From contig OY720639.1 of the NCBI GenBank assembly GCA_963169105.1, forward strand, positions 119,061,117 through 119,125,116: 64,000 nucleotides of DNA, written 5' to 3'. Positions 1 to 13,234 of this stretch are shown here, one piece after another. Under the pieces are notes generated by a model. That model worked only from the letters and a program-made list of their open reading frames with translations. It did not search any database and was not told where the DNA came from. The stretch comes from Ceriagrion tenellum (Eukaryota; Arthropoda; Insecta; Odonata; Coenagrionidae). Both the position numbers and the translations under genes were made by a program. The first letter of the stretch is position 1. Each line of letters begins with the position of its first letter.

Positions 1-519
1 AAATAATAACCACGCAAAACCGTCTGGGAATTGTGATTCCATTAATCAGTGGAGGGAAAGTTATGGAAGTCTCGAGTGTAATGTCCTTTTGAGCACGAAA
101 TGGCCGTACAAAAGTTGGAGGAATAGCCTCCGCGTGTAGAGACATACTTAGATATTTCTCTTTGAGACAGTCACCATGTCTTGTAACGAGGATGGGGAAA
201 TGAGAGGTAAAATTAAATACCTTGGTTCCACAGTAGTGCTACTCCGGCTTCGTCATTATTACATGCTGATACGGCGATACAAGTGCGTTAAATTTGCAGT
301 GGGGCAACCTTTTGCATGCGCTGAGATCTGGATCCATAACCCTGTCAAGCCTAGTGATATTTTTTTCATTTTAAGATTAGCGAGATTATCTATACACGCT
401 TTTAACAGAGAGTTTAACTCCGATGTATATATCTTTCCAATGTCTGAAGCTTGCATTAAATCGAAATTTATCGGGTTTTCAGACCTTTTTTTATACATTT
501 TCTTCTCAGCAAACGTATC
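1..519. other. non-coding, nothing recognised
   Basis: Mixed-composition sequence with short overlapping open frames on both strands, none resembling a known protein. I see no repeat, hairpin or RNA gene here. Confidence 0.5.
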
Positions 520-1010
520 TTGAAGAAACAGGTTAGGGGAGTCAGCAGTTTTTTCCTCTTCGTCCTCCCTACGTGTCTGCCCCTGTCTGAAAATACCAGA
601 CGCGGCAGAATTAAACACTCATTATTTTCCCCCTACGAGTACCCCACCTGTTCTCGGAATGTCCCACTCGGCTGGACCGCTATTCGATTGAAGTGCTCTT
701 TTCCTCCGCACTAATTCTTCCCCTCAGTGTCTCCTCAGCATCCGACGGTTTTTTTTCGCGAAAACCTCATTCTCTCCCCTGCCTTCCCCTCCCCCATCTT
801 CTTAGCCCACTCCCGATGGCTTTCTTCCGCCCACCTTCTTAGCATTCTACAGCCGTCCTCCGCACAGACCCTGGGATTCCGCCAGGATTCACTCCCGCCC
901 TTCCTTCCCCCCGCTCACACCTCCCATCCTACCCTCTCTTTCTCTTCATCTCCCCTGGCCTCCTCCACACCCCGAGCGCCACGTGTGAATGCTCGATGGA
1001 GAAGGAGCCA
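520..1010. other. pyrimidine-rich GC-elevated patch
   Basis: The plus strand is markedly rich in C and T, with many runs of C (around 630-660, 715-800 and 890-980), and is richer in G+C than the sequence on either side. Open frames cross it on both strands, but their translations are Pro/Ser/Leu-rich low-complexity strings expected from CT-rich DNA, so they do not support a gene. It could be a regulatory region, an untranslated exon or simply compositional drift. The judgement is by eye; no GC or CpG statistic was calculated. Confidence 0.4.
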
Positions 1011-4000
1011 ACTGAATGTTTCACGCGGAACAAGTCATATGACGGTGAGTCAGTCCCCCTTGAACCGTGAGGCATAAAGGGGTTAGCAGATGGTAAGACG
1101 GCGAACCCATCCACTATGTGGTCGGAGACAATCCTGAAGGTTATAACATAAGTTAAAGGCTCAAATCTGTTTTTCCCAATTTTTTTCCAGCTGCCATCCC
1201 CGTGGTTCCACAAACTAATACCCAAGTATTAGATTTCAAAATCATAGGCTACGTTATCCAATCAGAAAGATAATAAAAAATTTAAAATATCTAGATTAAG
1301 TTAACTGTTAATTCCAATCCATTTAAAATCCGTAGATTTATAGTTAAGTGGTTACAGAAAATGAAGGCATGAGGTCGGTAGTATCATGTTCGGTCATGTT
1401 CCTGTCTGCACTGTGGGCCCTAGAGCGCTCCTCCACTTCCTCCTTGTTCCTTTTCGCCCCAGGGAGCGGTTACGTAGACTAATAGAACAAACTGTTTAGA
1501 TAGTTTGCCCTAAAAAGCCAAGAAGAACTAGTAGTCTTATCCCAATGGCTTTGGTTGGAACCTCCGCGGCGTATTCCTCTTGAGTGAGGATGATTGGGTA
1601 TTAGCTGCGGGTTGCTTGATTATTTTGCCTCACGTTTCATTACCTTTTGCTGCTAATTTTCTGTGGCTCCTGTTCCCCGTTCTGTGCTGAATATTGGCGC
1701 TTCATACGCAAGAATGATATTACCGTATTTCTCTTCCTGTGGAGCTTACCTGATTACCGCCCATTTAACTGCAAAAAATAGGAAAATTAATACTTCTTGC
1801 AGATTTCCCTTGATTTGTTTTCGATTGGATTCTGTATGTTGCCGAAAGAAATACATTTATTTCATTATGAAAATGTATTCTTTTTTCATGATAACCCTTG
1901 GGAATTAAAACTATCTACAATAGCTGAGACCCCTATATTTCCCCTGAATGGATCCTAGAATTGACGGAAATGGGAAGAGTTAGTTGAAGCAGTAGTTTTC
2001 TCGTGTTGGAAAAATGTTTCAATGTCCCCCCCGAACTCGAAACAAGGTGGAAAAAAGTTATGGGCTTCATAAAGGGTTAAGCTTAATTCAGTTTAGAGAA
2101 AGATTTTAATTCATCTAATTATCTCCCGCTGAATTTTGGCTATTGATAATATGATAGAATTAGAGCCAAGAGACTAAGGCGTTTGAAATAAAAACGCCAT
2201 TGCAAAAATTATGGAGTCAACGGGCAGCAATGAACAGACTTCCTAGATAGTTTTTGGTAATTTTTAAACAGATTGCTGCACTTAATGATCTTTAAGTTGA
2301 TGAATCGTAGCAAAGACAGTTATTTGACATAAATGGCGGCAAAATATCCTCTTTAGGCGACGTCAAGTTAAAAAATACTAATTAAGTCGATGAGGGTGTT
2401 CATTATTTTACGGAGCTAATAACTGCTCGTTTAAAACTAAGAGCAGAAAAAAATTAAACTTGAATGCAGACAGTCAAAAGTGAAGTCCTCCTTGAATATT
2501 AACTCAATAATCAACTTGATGCAAAAATCTCATGCTGAAACAATTCCCTAAATTTTCTCTGTATGGTAGAATACAGAAAATAATTTGCTCGTTTTTATCA
2601 CGCGTTTTTTAACCGTTTTAAATTAGTAGTAACCCATGCTCGTAATAAAATTGTCCTCATTCGCGTTCTTTAGCCCAGTTTTTTATATGTTTGTTTTACG
2701 AGAAATGTAAATTTTCACGATCTTGCTCGAGCATTGTTAAATTTCACGATTCCCTGAAGCCTTTTTAGTTAAGATTTAAATTACTTTTGCAGCACCATAA
2801 AGATGTATATAAATACCACTACTAATTGGAAATTGGAATTTCATCATTATTTTCCAGTTGCAGAATTGATTAAATTTACAGAAATATATAACTTCGGCGA
2901 TAAAACCTAATAATTCGAGCGATCATGGCCAGCTATTCCTTTCCTTTCCTTTATAAAGCGCACATGTCAACTGCCTATGTCTATGATGCTTAAAAATATC
3001 GTCTCTTTATTATAGGCGCACATTAACTGAAATACTCTAGGCTTAAATTTAGGAACGTTCATGAAACATGTTTTGTAGAATTGAAGTATTAGGTCATCAT
3101 TTTTTTCGATTCAACATCTGCCAGAGGGTAATGGTGTTCTCTAAACAACTGCATACAATTCAGCTATTAATTCCATTCGGCGGTCAAAAGATATACGGAA
3201 TTAGTGTCACTCTTAGTGGCTAAAATACTAAATACACCGTACATCCTCAAACATATGACAGTCAAAGAAAGCGTAAAACTTTAAAGGGTTTTTTATTGAT
3301 TTTTAGTGATATGCTTTAAATTTTATTTTTACAATGTTTAAAGCCTTAAAGCCTGGTATGGATAATTTTCCATCTAACAACTGACATGATTGTTCTTCAC
3401 CTTCAGATTATTACTTTAACAACGGGTCCTTCGATTAAATTTTATTGCCTTGCGTCTTGGAAACAACTTTTTCCCTTCATAATTGACTTATCTGGATTTC
3501 CAAGGCCTAAGAGAACGTCGAAATTATGATTTTACAGCATATTTTAATCTTTAGTGCTTTGCTGTACTTTTTCTTTGTTGAGAGTAATACGTTTGAGTAA
3601 AAATTGGAGTAAATTGAAAATGTTCACAGAATGGAGGAAGTTTAATAAGAGTCCGAGAAAAATATTATCTCATAATCTTTCAGGCGGAATCTCTCAAGTG
3701 AAAGCTCCACATTACTTTGATGATCTGTAAAAGATGATGCGGAAATATATGAGCTTTACCCTCTGTTTCAATGATATTTAAAGTTACTTTCAAATTCAGA
3801 GAACCAAGAATATGATTGTAAAACGCTGTACTGTACTATTAGATGATGTATTTCACATTTGAATGCCCTTTTATTATGAACTGGAGGCGTCATTTTGTCG
3901 ATTAATTTTACCTATATAATAAATAATATATGCTTATAGTGCATGAACCATACTCTTTTGGCTATAGTACACAAAGTGTGCGGATTATACTCTGAGAGTT

Positions 4001-4370
4001 GTTATTCTTCATTACAAATAAACTTCGGAATTTCCGCACAGTTTATTGGTACCAAAACTCAGACCGGTTTTAAGACTTCTCAGAGAATAACTATCAACAG
4101 GGTAATGTTTTCTCTAGATAGTGACACAAAAGTGTTGAAACCAGTCCGAATTTGGTCACCACAAATGCTGTGGAAGTTACCAATATTATTTCATTTCAAT
4201 ATTTTATTTGCAAACCTTAGTTTTGATTGAGTTTTGAGTGATAGAATCTATTATAACCGTCTCATTGACTCATATGGAACTTCGAGGGCAAAGTGAACGC
4301 TAAAACAGTAAAATACAAGTTGCATAAATATGTGGTAAATTCAATTATTCTTCGCTGAATAAGTTTGCTG
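1011..4370. other. AT-rich non-coding stretch
   Basis: AT-rich sequence with stops in all frames. The only local structure noticed is a short run of about three TTCCT-like units near 2937-2952. No gene, element boundary or RNA is supported. Confidence 0.5.
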
Positions 4371-4930
4371 GAAGTTTTCGTGCGTGGCCGGAGAAATACT
4401 TTCTGGCGAAACACGGGGAGGGGTAAAAGAGATTCACTGGATGGACAAAGTTTAAATTGAGACGGGGAAAAGTAGCTCTTATTACTATTTCAAACTTCCC
4501 TTTCACAGAAGAGATTTTTCGGCGGTCGTGACTTCCGGTATTCTTTTTGCGTCGCGCGGCTAACGATCGCCCTTCCCGGCTTCAAGCCCGCGCACATTCC
4601 CTTTTCCTCTCGGGAGACCAAATCAGGGCGAATGGGCTCCAGTAATTGGACCGGCCTCGGCGCTCTACAAATGCGTTCGTTATAACGACCTTTTTTATTT
4701 TAACAGCCTTCACATTATGTTGTGTATTTCCATTTGTTTCGGGCTTTTATCGTTCATTTCACTTCTCGTTATTCTCTCAATCCTCCCCATCTCCCTTAAT
4801 TGCCTCCCTTCTCGCTTTCTCTTCCGGCCCATTTCGTCTTTAAGCGTGCCTCGTGATCGTCCGCTTTGTTTTTGCGAACTTATTTTGATTTTTGTCGCCG
4901 CATCTCTGGGGATGAATGCGGGGTAGTCGG
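4371..4930. other. CpG-retaining GC-elevated patch
   Basis: Around 4500-4670 the sequence contains many CG dinucleotides (for example GCGTCGCGCGGC and CCCGCGCAC) in otherwise AT-rich surroundings, followed by a CT-rich stretch to about 4860. Short open frames exist on both strands without a recognisable domain. A promoter or untranslated first exon is possible, but no TATA, initiator or splice pattern was convincing. Confidence 0.35.
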
Positions 4931-5121
4931 ACGGTACTAATTGTCTTCTTTTAATGGTGGATGAGATCAGGTTGCCTGTCATTTGCACCAGTATTTTTGT
5001 CTTAGGAAAATAATGGCTGCTATTGGTTATTAATTTTGTTTGCGACCAAATTGGGACCATTCACATTTAGAATCCTTGCCCAGAGGATAAATAATTGATA
5101 GGTAGAAGGATTTATATTTCT

Positions 5122-6770
5122 ACATCTACATACTACCCTTCGAGCCGCTGTAAAGATGTAAGGGATAAGGTTTTAGGAGATGAAAAGGTGACGTGTATTA
5201 TGGAAGTGTATTTAGTGGAGCTCAGTATTTATTGTGGTCGCTAATCGTGCGCGGAAGGAACGAGATTTTGTATCTCTCTATTTGGCAATGTATCTCTCTT
5301 ATTTATCGCTTCTGTCAGGCCTAGAGATGTAGGGCGTCATGGTAATATTCCCTGCGTCACTCTGATGCACACTAGTTCTGAATTTCTCAAGCAAACAAAG
5401 TCTAGCGTGTAGCCTCCGAGTTTCTAGGGTCTCCAAACGTAATTCCTCCAAAAGCAGTTGAACACTATATGTTTGCTCGTAGCAGTTATTAACGTAGCGC
5501 GCGGCCTTCCTTTGTACTTAATTAATTTTTTGGTTAAATCTTTCTGTCCAGAATCCCAAATTTTCGCAGCGCATTCGGGGTGTGACCTTACCAGTGCAAA
5601 GTAGCATCTCTCTTTAACTTTTTATCCGAGGAACTTCCTATTATACGCTTAATAAATCCTAATATCTTAAATGCTGTCCGCATATATTTTGTATGTGTGT
5701 TCCCCACGGTATATCAGAAGTTAAGGTAATTCCAAGGCTTCTGACTTTATTTGAAGATTTTATGTTTACTCTAGGTACAATAGATATGACATTTGTATGA
5801 TGACTTTTGCTAGAACTGTACTGTGGTGTATTTACTAAGATTTATTTGTAGCCCCCACTCTTGGCACCATGAATGAACGTTGTTAAGGACCGAAAGTCGC
5901 TGCAGAAAGCCTGCGTCTTCGCTTATTTTACGGTAGATGAATGTATCACTGCAAATAATCTAAATCTACTGCCAACATGAGAACTTAGGTCTTTAATATA
6001 AGTAATGAATAAAAGAGGGCAGATCTCGCTTCCTTGAGGAACACCGAATGTGACTCTAACCATATCAGAGCTAAATCAATTAACTACTTTTTGTTTTCGA
6101 TCACTGAGATAGTCTCTTATCCAACACACTATTTTTCTCATTAACTCCACATGATTGCAATATATTTGTGGTGTCTTTGTGAGGAACCTAGCTAATGCCT
6201 TATTGAAATCAAAGAATATCGCGTCCACTTGGTTTTGGGATTCACTTGATTTTTGGATGTCATGAAGGAAGAGCACTAGCTGTGTTTTGCAGGACCTGCC
6301 CCACGGAAGCCATACTGACTGCTATGTAAGAACTTACATTTATTCAGGAATTTCATAATATTTCATAATACGCCAAAGTGTTCGGGGATGTTGCATAAAA
6401 GTGATGTTAACAATATAGGTCGGTAATTTCCTGGGTCATTTCTCTTTCCTTTTAAAAACATCGTTGTGACGTTGACAATTTTCCAGTCTTGGGGCAGATT
6501 GCCTTCGGATAATGATTTTCTAAATGTAATTTCTAAGAATGGTGCAACCTGTGGCGCTAACTCCTTGAGAACACGTGCATGTGTTTCTTCTGGACCTGGG
6601 GACTTGTTACTTTTAATTTAACGCAGTTGTTTTGAATTCCATCACGTTGAATTTACATCTCAGCCAACGTTGGCATTATCAATGCTGTATGTGACCAATT
6701 TGCCGTTTGTGTCCTATAAATACTCTATTGAAAATAAAGACTCTACTGTCGAAGATTCGCCCTGGATCTC
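5122..6770 (-). mobile_element. Degraded CR1/Jockey-type LINE, 3' half of reverse transcriptase ORF
   Basis: Read on the minus strand, this is the reverse transcriptase part of a non-LTR retrotransposon, broken by frameshifts and stops. From its 5' side it shows, in order: NKSPGPEETHARVLKEL (about 6580), the KSLSEGNLPQDWK block, KGKRNDPGNYRPI (about 6440), a degraded SQYGFR and GRSCKTQLVLFLHDI block (about 6290), an aspartate-containing block DAIFFDF, KIVCWIRDYLSDRKQKVV (about 6080-6130), a decayed GVPQGS, and a degraded YxDD site reading like FAVI (about 5960). Then come thumb-like blocks resembling SLGITLTSDIPWG and KERCYFALVRSHPE. The block order and wording match the CR1 clade best. The longest surviving frame is 66 codons (6076-6276). 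The 3' end near 5122 carries a short TACATCTACAT-type repeat, a plausible tail. The 5' end (endonuclease) is missing, as in 5'-truncated LINE copies. It is certainly dead. The clade within CR1/Jockey is inferred. Confidence 0.88.
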
Positions 6771-9700
6771 TCTCGCGTAAGATCACAATGACTTGAGGTT
6801 TTCATCTAGTATTTACATCCATGTCTTTCATGTCATGTTCTTGTCTTTAATGTCATATTCATCTAGTAATTATTTGCCATAACTTCTATTCAGTATTTTT
6901 GCTGTATGTAATCAGATATAGTTGCTGAATTAAAATATCTAGTTACCATCAGCAACTTAGAAACACGTATTTCCTATATAAATTAACACTGTGGCCGTCT
7001 GCAGCGGATGTGGTAACATTCTGTTAGTGACGATAATTATTTGAAACGTACTATTAGGTGTATTTAGTTTCGGTTCCACAGTTATTGATTCTCAATGTTG
7101 TTAAAAATTCCAGTATTTAATATACTTGCGCAGAAACAACATGGTAGCTCTCTCATATTGGAAAACCGAGACAGAATTCGCTGTTTCATCTGGAGTTTGA
7201 CGTCGACATCTTCAGTTTCTGATTATGTCTTTTTTGCTCTCCTCCTGAAGTCTATGACGTGAAATATATTCTAAGTTCATTTGTTTAATACCAATCGTCA
7301 GTTTTTAGATTGATTCTGTTTATTTCCGCCCTCTGTCGATAAAGAGATCTCTCTCATTATCTGTCCGAAATGTATTTTTGATCTCCTTTCTAATTCTACA
7401 GTAAATACAGTAAATACAGTAAATAAAAGTAAAAAAGTTCTACTCTTTGAAATCAGTATTGCACAAGTTATGCTCTGGGAATATATAATATGTCGGGACA
7501 TCACATTTTATCAGTTAGAGTATCATGTACGCAATTCAGTCGAAAAGAGATTCATATGTTCAATATTTATTTAATTTCTGTCAGCAACATCACACTTATT
7601 CATTTCCAGTCTTGCATTTACGTCACGAACGACTGTAATAATGTTAAATTAAGGCCACTTTTCCCCATGATGTCCAAGTTGATATCATCGCCGGTTTATT
7701 CCTCGGATTCCCGATCAGAAAATAAATGATGCTTTGTTTTCATTAATTACTTGATGCATAGAATTTACTAGAGTAAATACTGCGACATCGTTCCCGTTAT
7801 TTCCATGATAGCAATATTTGCGACTCATGCCCCATCAATCTAATGCAGTTGATGGGATATCTATTTGCTTCTCCACTCATGCGTCCGTCATTATGATTAA
7901 TCATTCCACCAATTCTCATAGTTAACCTGCTCACTCGACCTCTATTCAATGCCGCAATCCTTTGCGCTCTTTCTCTGCCCTTCGCGGACAAGTCCTTCTA
8001 GTCTAGAGGGATCCAAGAACGATTTGAGCATCCATGTTTTAGCACAATGAGAACCGTTTGGGATCTAAAGAAGACGTAATAGTAATTATCCTCTAAATAT
8101 GCTATAGACGTACTTGGCTCGACTTACAATTAGTATATTTTAAGTGATCAACTCTTACTGAGGAAACATTTATTTGATCAAACTTAAGCTTATGCTATTA
8201 TCTGTCTAAAACATATTATGTAGAACGAGTGAGTAAATTTTTAAATTTAAAATATAAATACTGAGTCTATTTTAAAATGTATTAACATATTTTAATATTA
8301 TTTTATCATGGGCGTATAGAGATAACTATAAAGCTGCGGATTACTGTCTCTTGAAGGTAGTTTGAATAAGATATTACTTGACATAAATTTCTTTCGTTAT
8401 GATGAGAGTTATTTTCTCATGAGTTTATTAATCATCAAATTGATCGGTATTTTCGTTGATCATTTACAAATAAATGAATCAAAATCGGTAAAATTTTCGC
8501 AAAATCTCTCACAAAACCTCGGATGCGGTGTAATTTGCTTGCAAAAGCATTTCTTAGGACAAATTCAGTACCCTGTGAAGTAAATGAGTCAAATTACATA
8601 AAAAATCCTTACGTACGTGCTAATTTGAAACATATAATTTTGAAGTACTTAGTATTGTAGCCACATTGTGCAATATTTCTACACCTTAAGTATGACATTG
8701 TTTTCTTGAGGTTTTTTAATGCCACTTGGACTAAAAAATAGTCAAGACTCCAACGCGAAACCATTCATGACTAGGCAAACTTAAGTCTCACTTGAACGAC
8801 CATTACTTAGGTCGAGAACTAACGCGTGGGGTCCTTTTCGTTCATGAATTAGTAACTAATGAGGAATAGTTGCGTTCCAGAAAAAGAGTAACTCATGTTA
8901 ACAGTCTTGAAGTAACCGTTAGGGAGGATATATTTTCCATCATGAAAAGGGACTTAATCGCATGGAAGAATGGAAATGGAGGGTAAGGAACAACAGGGCA
9001 GGTGATTTGGGTGGATTAATGTCTCGCTCTGTTCCTCTCACGGCCCTGATTAATGCGTGGGAAAGGAATTATTTTCTTACATATTCGAGCAACCGTGTTG
9101 CTATTTTTTTCGATTATTGTGAGGCCTGTGGGGTCTAGAGATGTAGCGTGGAGGTAAAGGTAATGTCCTCAAGGTCAAACTGAATTCCGTGTGTTATATT
9201 TTAGTGCTGGTAATCACGTATTACCGAAAAAAAATGGTTTCAGCGCGACTCTGAACCAAAATGAAATTTTATGTTCCACTTTTTCTTTTGTGTTACTTGA
9301 ATAGCTTCGTTTTCGCTGCCGGAATGCCCTACCGGCAAAATAGTATACACAAAATTGAGGAACAAAAATGTATAAAAGTCTACGAGAATATGTTGTATGA
9401 ACACTTTCTCCAGCTATGGGAGCTAATTGCTTCACCATTTAATCTAAGATGTATATCTAATCTAAGATGTCTTGAATAAGACATCAATCTGTTTTCCGGA
9501 GAAGTTCCCCTCTAAAAATTAACTATTCGAAAAAATGGCATTATGTTAAATAAAGAATTCTAAAGTCCCTAGTATTCACCCATACTCGCATTTCAAACCA
9601 TGTAATCTCCATTTCAAAACTGCATCCAAAATTATTGTGAAAAGCTATAATTTTGTTTTATACATCAATTATCGGACAGCTCTTTTCTGTAAGTTGCTAG

Positions 9701-10589
9701 TTTTTTTTATGAAATGGCTCTTAGGTCATTTTTCAGGGAACCGCAACCCTCGATTCCTCAATAGTCTGTATACAGTGTACCATTCCTGTAGCATATTGAT
9801 ATAGTAGCCAATAGAGAAGATTATCACAACTTCTAACTATCCTAGCCTATCTTCTGACGAACTCTTCCACCGTTTCTCGAAACACACTTTTTTCCACATT
9901 CAAGGTGGCTTTTTATAACTTTATCACTTACTGATTAATGGGGCAATGAGCCCGTCAAAATACCTGTCTCTCACCTGCTCACTTAAGGTAATTAAAGAGC
10001 CTCCAAAATTGTTTAATGACTTGTAGCGGTGGAACATATACGTTAAAATTTAGATCTACAACATCCGCGCGCTGTGGATTCCTGACACGATTAGGTCAGA
10101 AGACGGCATAGCAATGCTGCCAGTCGGCTTTTTCTGTGACAAATAAATTTACTTGGACATTTTTTTCAGTAGCTTTAGATCGCAACATTTCCAATTAAAA
10201 TTCATTATTGGCTACCGCTCTCAAAGAAATTTTAGGGTCACAGTCGCAAACAAAGACGATGTATTACCACAATATACGATATCGCTAACTATCTACCAAT
10301 AAAAAGGAAGATTTGGTAGATATTTTGGTAGATATTTTTATTTCAATAACATACGAATGAAATTTGTGTCGGTGTAAGTTAAACATCCTCGTCCCTCGTC
10401 TTTCATGGTTATACATATTTATAATGGAATAGGAAATGTAATTCTAGTATATTACTCATGTACATCACTGTGCTCATCGGTCAAATAGAATGTTACAAAT
10501 GTTTTCTGCTCCAAATTTTTCAAAATTATACATTTTGTAGCTAGCATTCGGACAACATTTTTCTCCAGTTACGTCGCCAAGTGATTAAT
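6771..10589. other. AT-rich non-coding stretch with small tandem repeats
   Basis: No gene is supported. Small tandem repeats occur at 7398-7425 (three ACAGTAAAT units), 9441-9471 (AATCTAAGATGT twice) and 10312-10337 (TTTGGTAGATAT about twice, with an inverted partner near 10290). The open frames here are short and on overlapping strands, and none looks like a protein family. Confidence 0.5.
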
Positions 10590-10650
10590 GCGGTGGTGAG
10601 TTTCGCGACCCGCCTAAACATGTCTTTCATCCTTACTTTCTCCCATTCTG

Positions 10651-10682
<32 letters not shown>

Positions 10683-10880
10683 GTCTCCCTCTACAATTCT
10701 CCGTCCGCAGTGCAGAGGTAGGTCGGTCTTTACGCTTCCGACCCACCCCCTACGAGCGCGAAAAAAAACCACGAGGGAGGGGGGGGGGGATCCTGTCCCA
10801 CTGTGACATCCGTATCCCCCGAAATCCCCTGGCGTCCCCTCCCTCCGACCAGAACCCTGGTCCTTCTCGTGCTTAATTTT
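10590..10880. other. pyrimidine-rich GC-elevated patch with microsatellite and poly-G
   Basis: A GC-elevated block contains a (TC)n microsatellite at 10651-10682 (one TTT interruption) and a G homopolymer run of about 10-12 bases around 10778-10789. The minus-strand open frame across it reads as alternating Arg-Glu, the translation of the dinucleotide repeat, and so is not evidence of a gene. Confidence 0.5.
10651..10682. repeat. (TC)n microsatellite
   Basis: About 16 TC units with a single interruption, seen directly. Confidence 0.9.
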
Positions 10881-12604
10881 CAGCTCTCTGCGTGAATGAG
10901 TGCGTGAAAGGGCCTCCACTACTAGGGGTGATCTCCTCGTTATAATTTTTGATGCACTCAACGTAACGATCTCTCATCCCCTCTCTCAAGAAGTAAATGA
11001 TGACAATTCTTCTTTTGTACTTCCTAATTGGTCGCCAATACTTGTGCAGCTAAGTCACCATTTCACCAGTTTGCTTTTAAAGTACAATTGAGCGCTCATG
11101 CTTTAAGTAGTGCATTTTTGAGTTTTGTTTCTTTCTGTAATGATAACGGCGAATAGATCTCCTCTCACAGTAATTCCTTGACCCTCTCATGGTAATTAAT
11201 AACTTCGTATGCACGCAATATAGCGATTTTTCACTCATTCTTTCGTGAGCAGAATTCTGTTATTCTCTTCCATAATTTGGCCGATCGTCTCAGTTCAAAT
11301 TGGTCGAAGATTGTGATTTTCCTTAGGCTATTCAGGTGCAGGGTTAATTTATTCAACTAGTCTAACTAATTATCGCCGCATAGCCCTCTTAATAGCGCTA
11401 GAATAATACAATCATTTATTTAAATGAAAAAGTAATATTTTAGCGATTTAAACTCTGTATTTCAGGGGTGTAATCTTGAGGAAATGTGTACACTCAAGGG
11501 AATATGTTTATGACTCGTCAAAAATCTCTCTTATTCTAACTGTCCCTTTTTTTAATGTTTTTTCATTTTAGAAACCTAAGTAATTATTATAATGATACAA
11601 TGATATTATATTTTTTCTGATGGTGGAAAATGTCTACATATCTTTGTCACGATACATATAACAAAGATAAACAACGATATAACTAGACAAACCAATATTT
11701 CTCATATAATGCAAAATCACACACAAAATTAAATTAATGCTGTTCTGAATCATCGGATCTCATAAATTTATTCACACTATAGAAATATATTTATATCATA
11801 TTATTTTACTTGCTTTATAAAATATTATTGGGAAGAAATGTATTTGATACATAGAGGCAGTTCTTGTGCAGTATCTATGGAAGCAGAATGATAGGGACCA
11901 CGCAACGAATGGGAAGAGTAGTACTGACCATTATGCATAAAGGTGCTACTACATGCGGAGTAGTTGTGGTGCTCACAATTGGTTCGAAAAATCCCAAGAC
12001 TGTTTTATACAAAACACACATATGTCATAATAATGATTATTGATGGGGAGGGGTAAGGAATGTGGAGGCAGCAACAATGAGTTTATCGTGAGTGCGGATG
12101 GGAACTCTTAATATAGCTTTGATAGGTTTTAGATGAATGTATATTGAAAAAATGATTATTACTTTTTACGATAATTTAATGAAATGATTGTATCAAAGTA
12201 CTAGATATCCTTGCAGGTTGAATTCTAATGTAAGATTCTTCTACGAAATGATGCCTGAAGTCGCAAAATATTTTGATAGCTTGTTTTTGAACGAAGAATA
12301 CTTTGATTACGGAGCTGCCCAAGAACATTATTGCACTTGCAAAATGGGAATGAATCTTACCAAAATATAATAACTTTGGAGTGTAAAAGGAGACTATGAG
12401 AGCAAGCGTTTGAATCATGAAGATATTACGGATAATTTATCAGTAATTTCATTCAAATGAGCAGACCAACTAATGTTCTCATTTATAGAAAGGCCTGAAC
12501 ATTTAGTAGTAGTGGCTTGTAGTAAGTCATTGTAAATGAGTGAAAGATGATTTCTTGCAATAATTTTGTTTTGAAAATTGAAAATAACGGTTTAATGTTT
12601 GGAG
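10881..12604. other. AT-rich non-coding stretch
   Basis: No recognisable gene or element. A 60-codon plus-strand frame at 12188-12370 has a less AT-biased composition than its surroundings, but I recognise no family in it and see no splice or continuation signal. Confidence 0.45.
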
Positions 12605-12685
12605 CGTCTGAAGAAATTGCTGAAGAAATGGTCGGTAAAAATAAAATCTCACGTGGAAACAGCCAAGTTGCAATTTCTTCAGACG
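12605..12685. repeat. 16-bp perfect inverted repeat, hairpin
   Basis: CGTCTGAAGAAATTGC at 12605-12620 is the exact reverse complement of 12670-12685, leaving a 49-base loop. Weaker inverted similarity lies further out (around 12490-12506 against 12712-12730), so this may be the core of an old palindromic MITE. The overlapping open frames on both strands fit a partly palindromic sequence rather than a gene. Confidence 0.65.
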
Positions 12686-13103
12686 GATTGAAGGATTTCC
12701 ACGAAGTCACGCCCGCTACCACTACTTATACTGGTTTTATGTTTATTTACTGATAAATTATTCTCTCTTCTGCGTTTTACGTTGTTTATTATCTTTACTG
12801 TTTTGGTCATGTCTTATCGTCCCTAATTTTTTTTTCATCAGTACATCATTTTAAATATGCGAAAGAGGGTCGAAGGCAATGATAACCGATTATTAGTTGA
12901 TAAAGGATTTCTTTCATTTTTCCTACCCCAGTGGTTCCGGCGAACATTCAGAGAGTATTCTCAAGGCGCTGCATTGTATACCATTAACATGGGTTTTATA
13001 TCAGACTTACGAAAGTAAAAGCCTCAAATAATTTTCACATCGAGCTCCATATTTTAATTAAAAATTGAACGATAATGATGAGTTGTTAGGAAAAATTTAG
13101 GCC

Positions 13104-13234
13104 GTCTGAATATTTTTACAATAGAGTGTAAAGAACACTTTGTATTTTTCCACAATTTGTTTAAATTTATTTCATTTCAAATAGTGGAAAACTACAAAGT
13201 GTTCTTCAAAGTCTATTGTAAAAATAATTCAGAC
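13104..13234. repeat. Long inverted repeat / foldback element (about 50-bp arms)
   Basis: Positions 13104-13153 and 13184-13234 are reverse complements with about four mismatches and one indel over roughly 50 bp, separated by a 30-base AT-rich loop. The transcript of either strand would fold into a near-continuous 50-bp hairpin. The size fits a tiny foldback MITE or a microRNA/hairpin-RNA precursor. I do not recognise a known microRNA, and no clear target-site duplication flanks it. Confidence 0.8.

Noticed and set aside
7398..7425. CRISPR-like short repeats
   Set aside because: Three adjacent 9-bp units without spacers in a eukaryotic sequence; an ordinary microsatellite.
10614..10961. 115-codon minus-strand frame
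   Set aside because: Contains an Arg-Glu repeat that simply translates the TC microsatellite.
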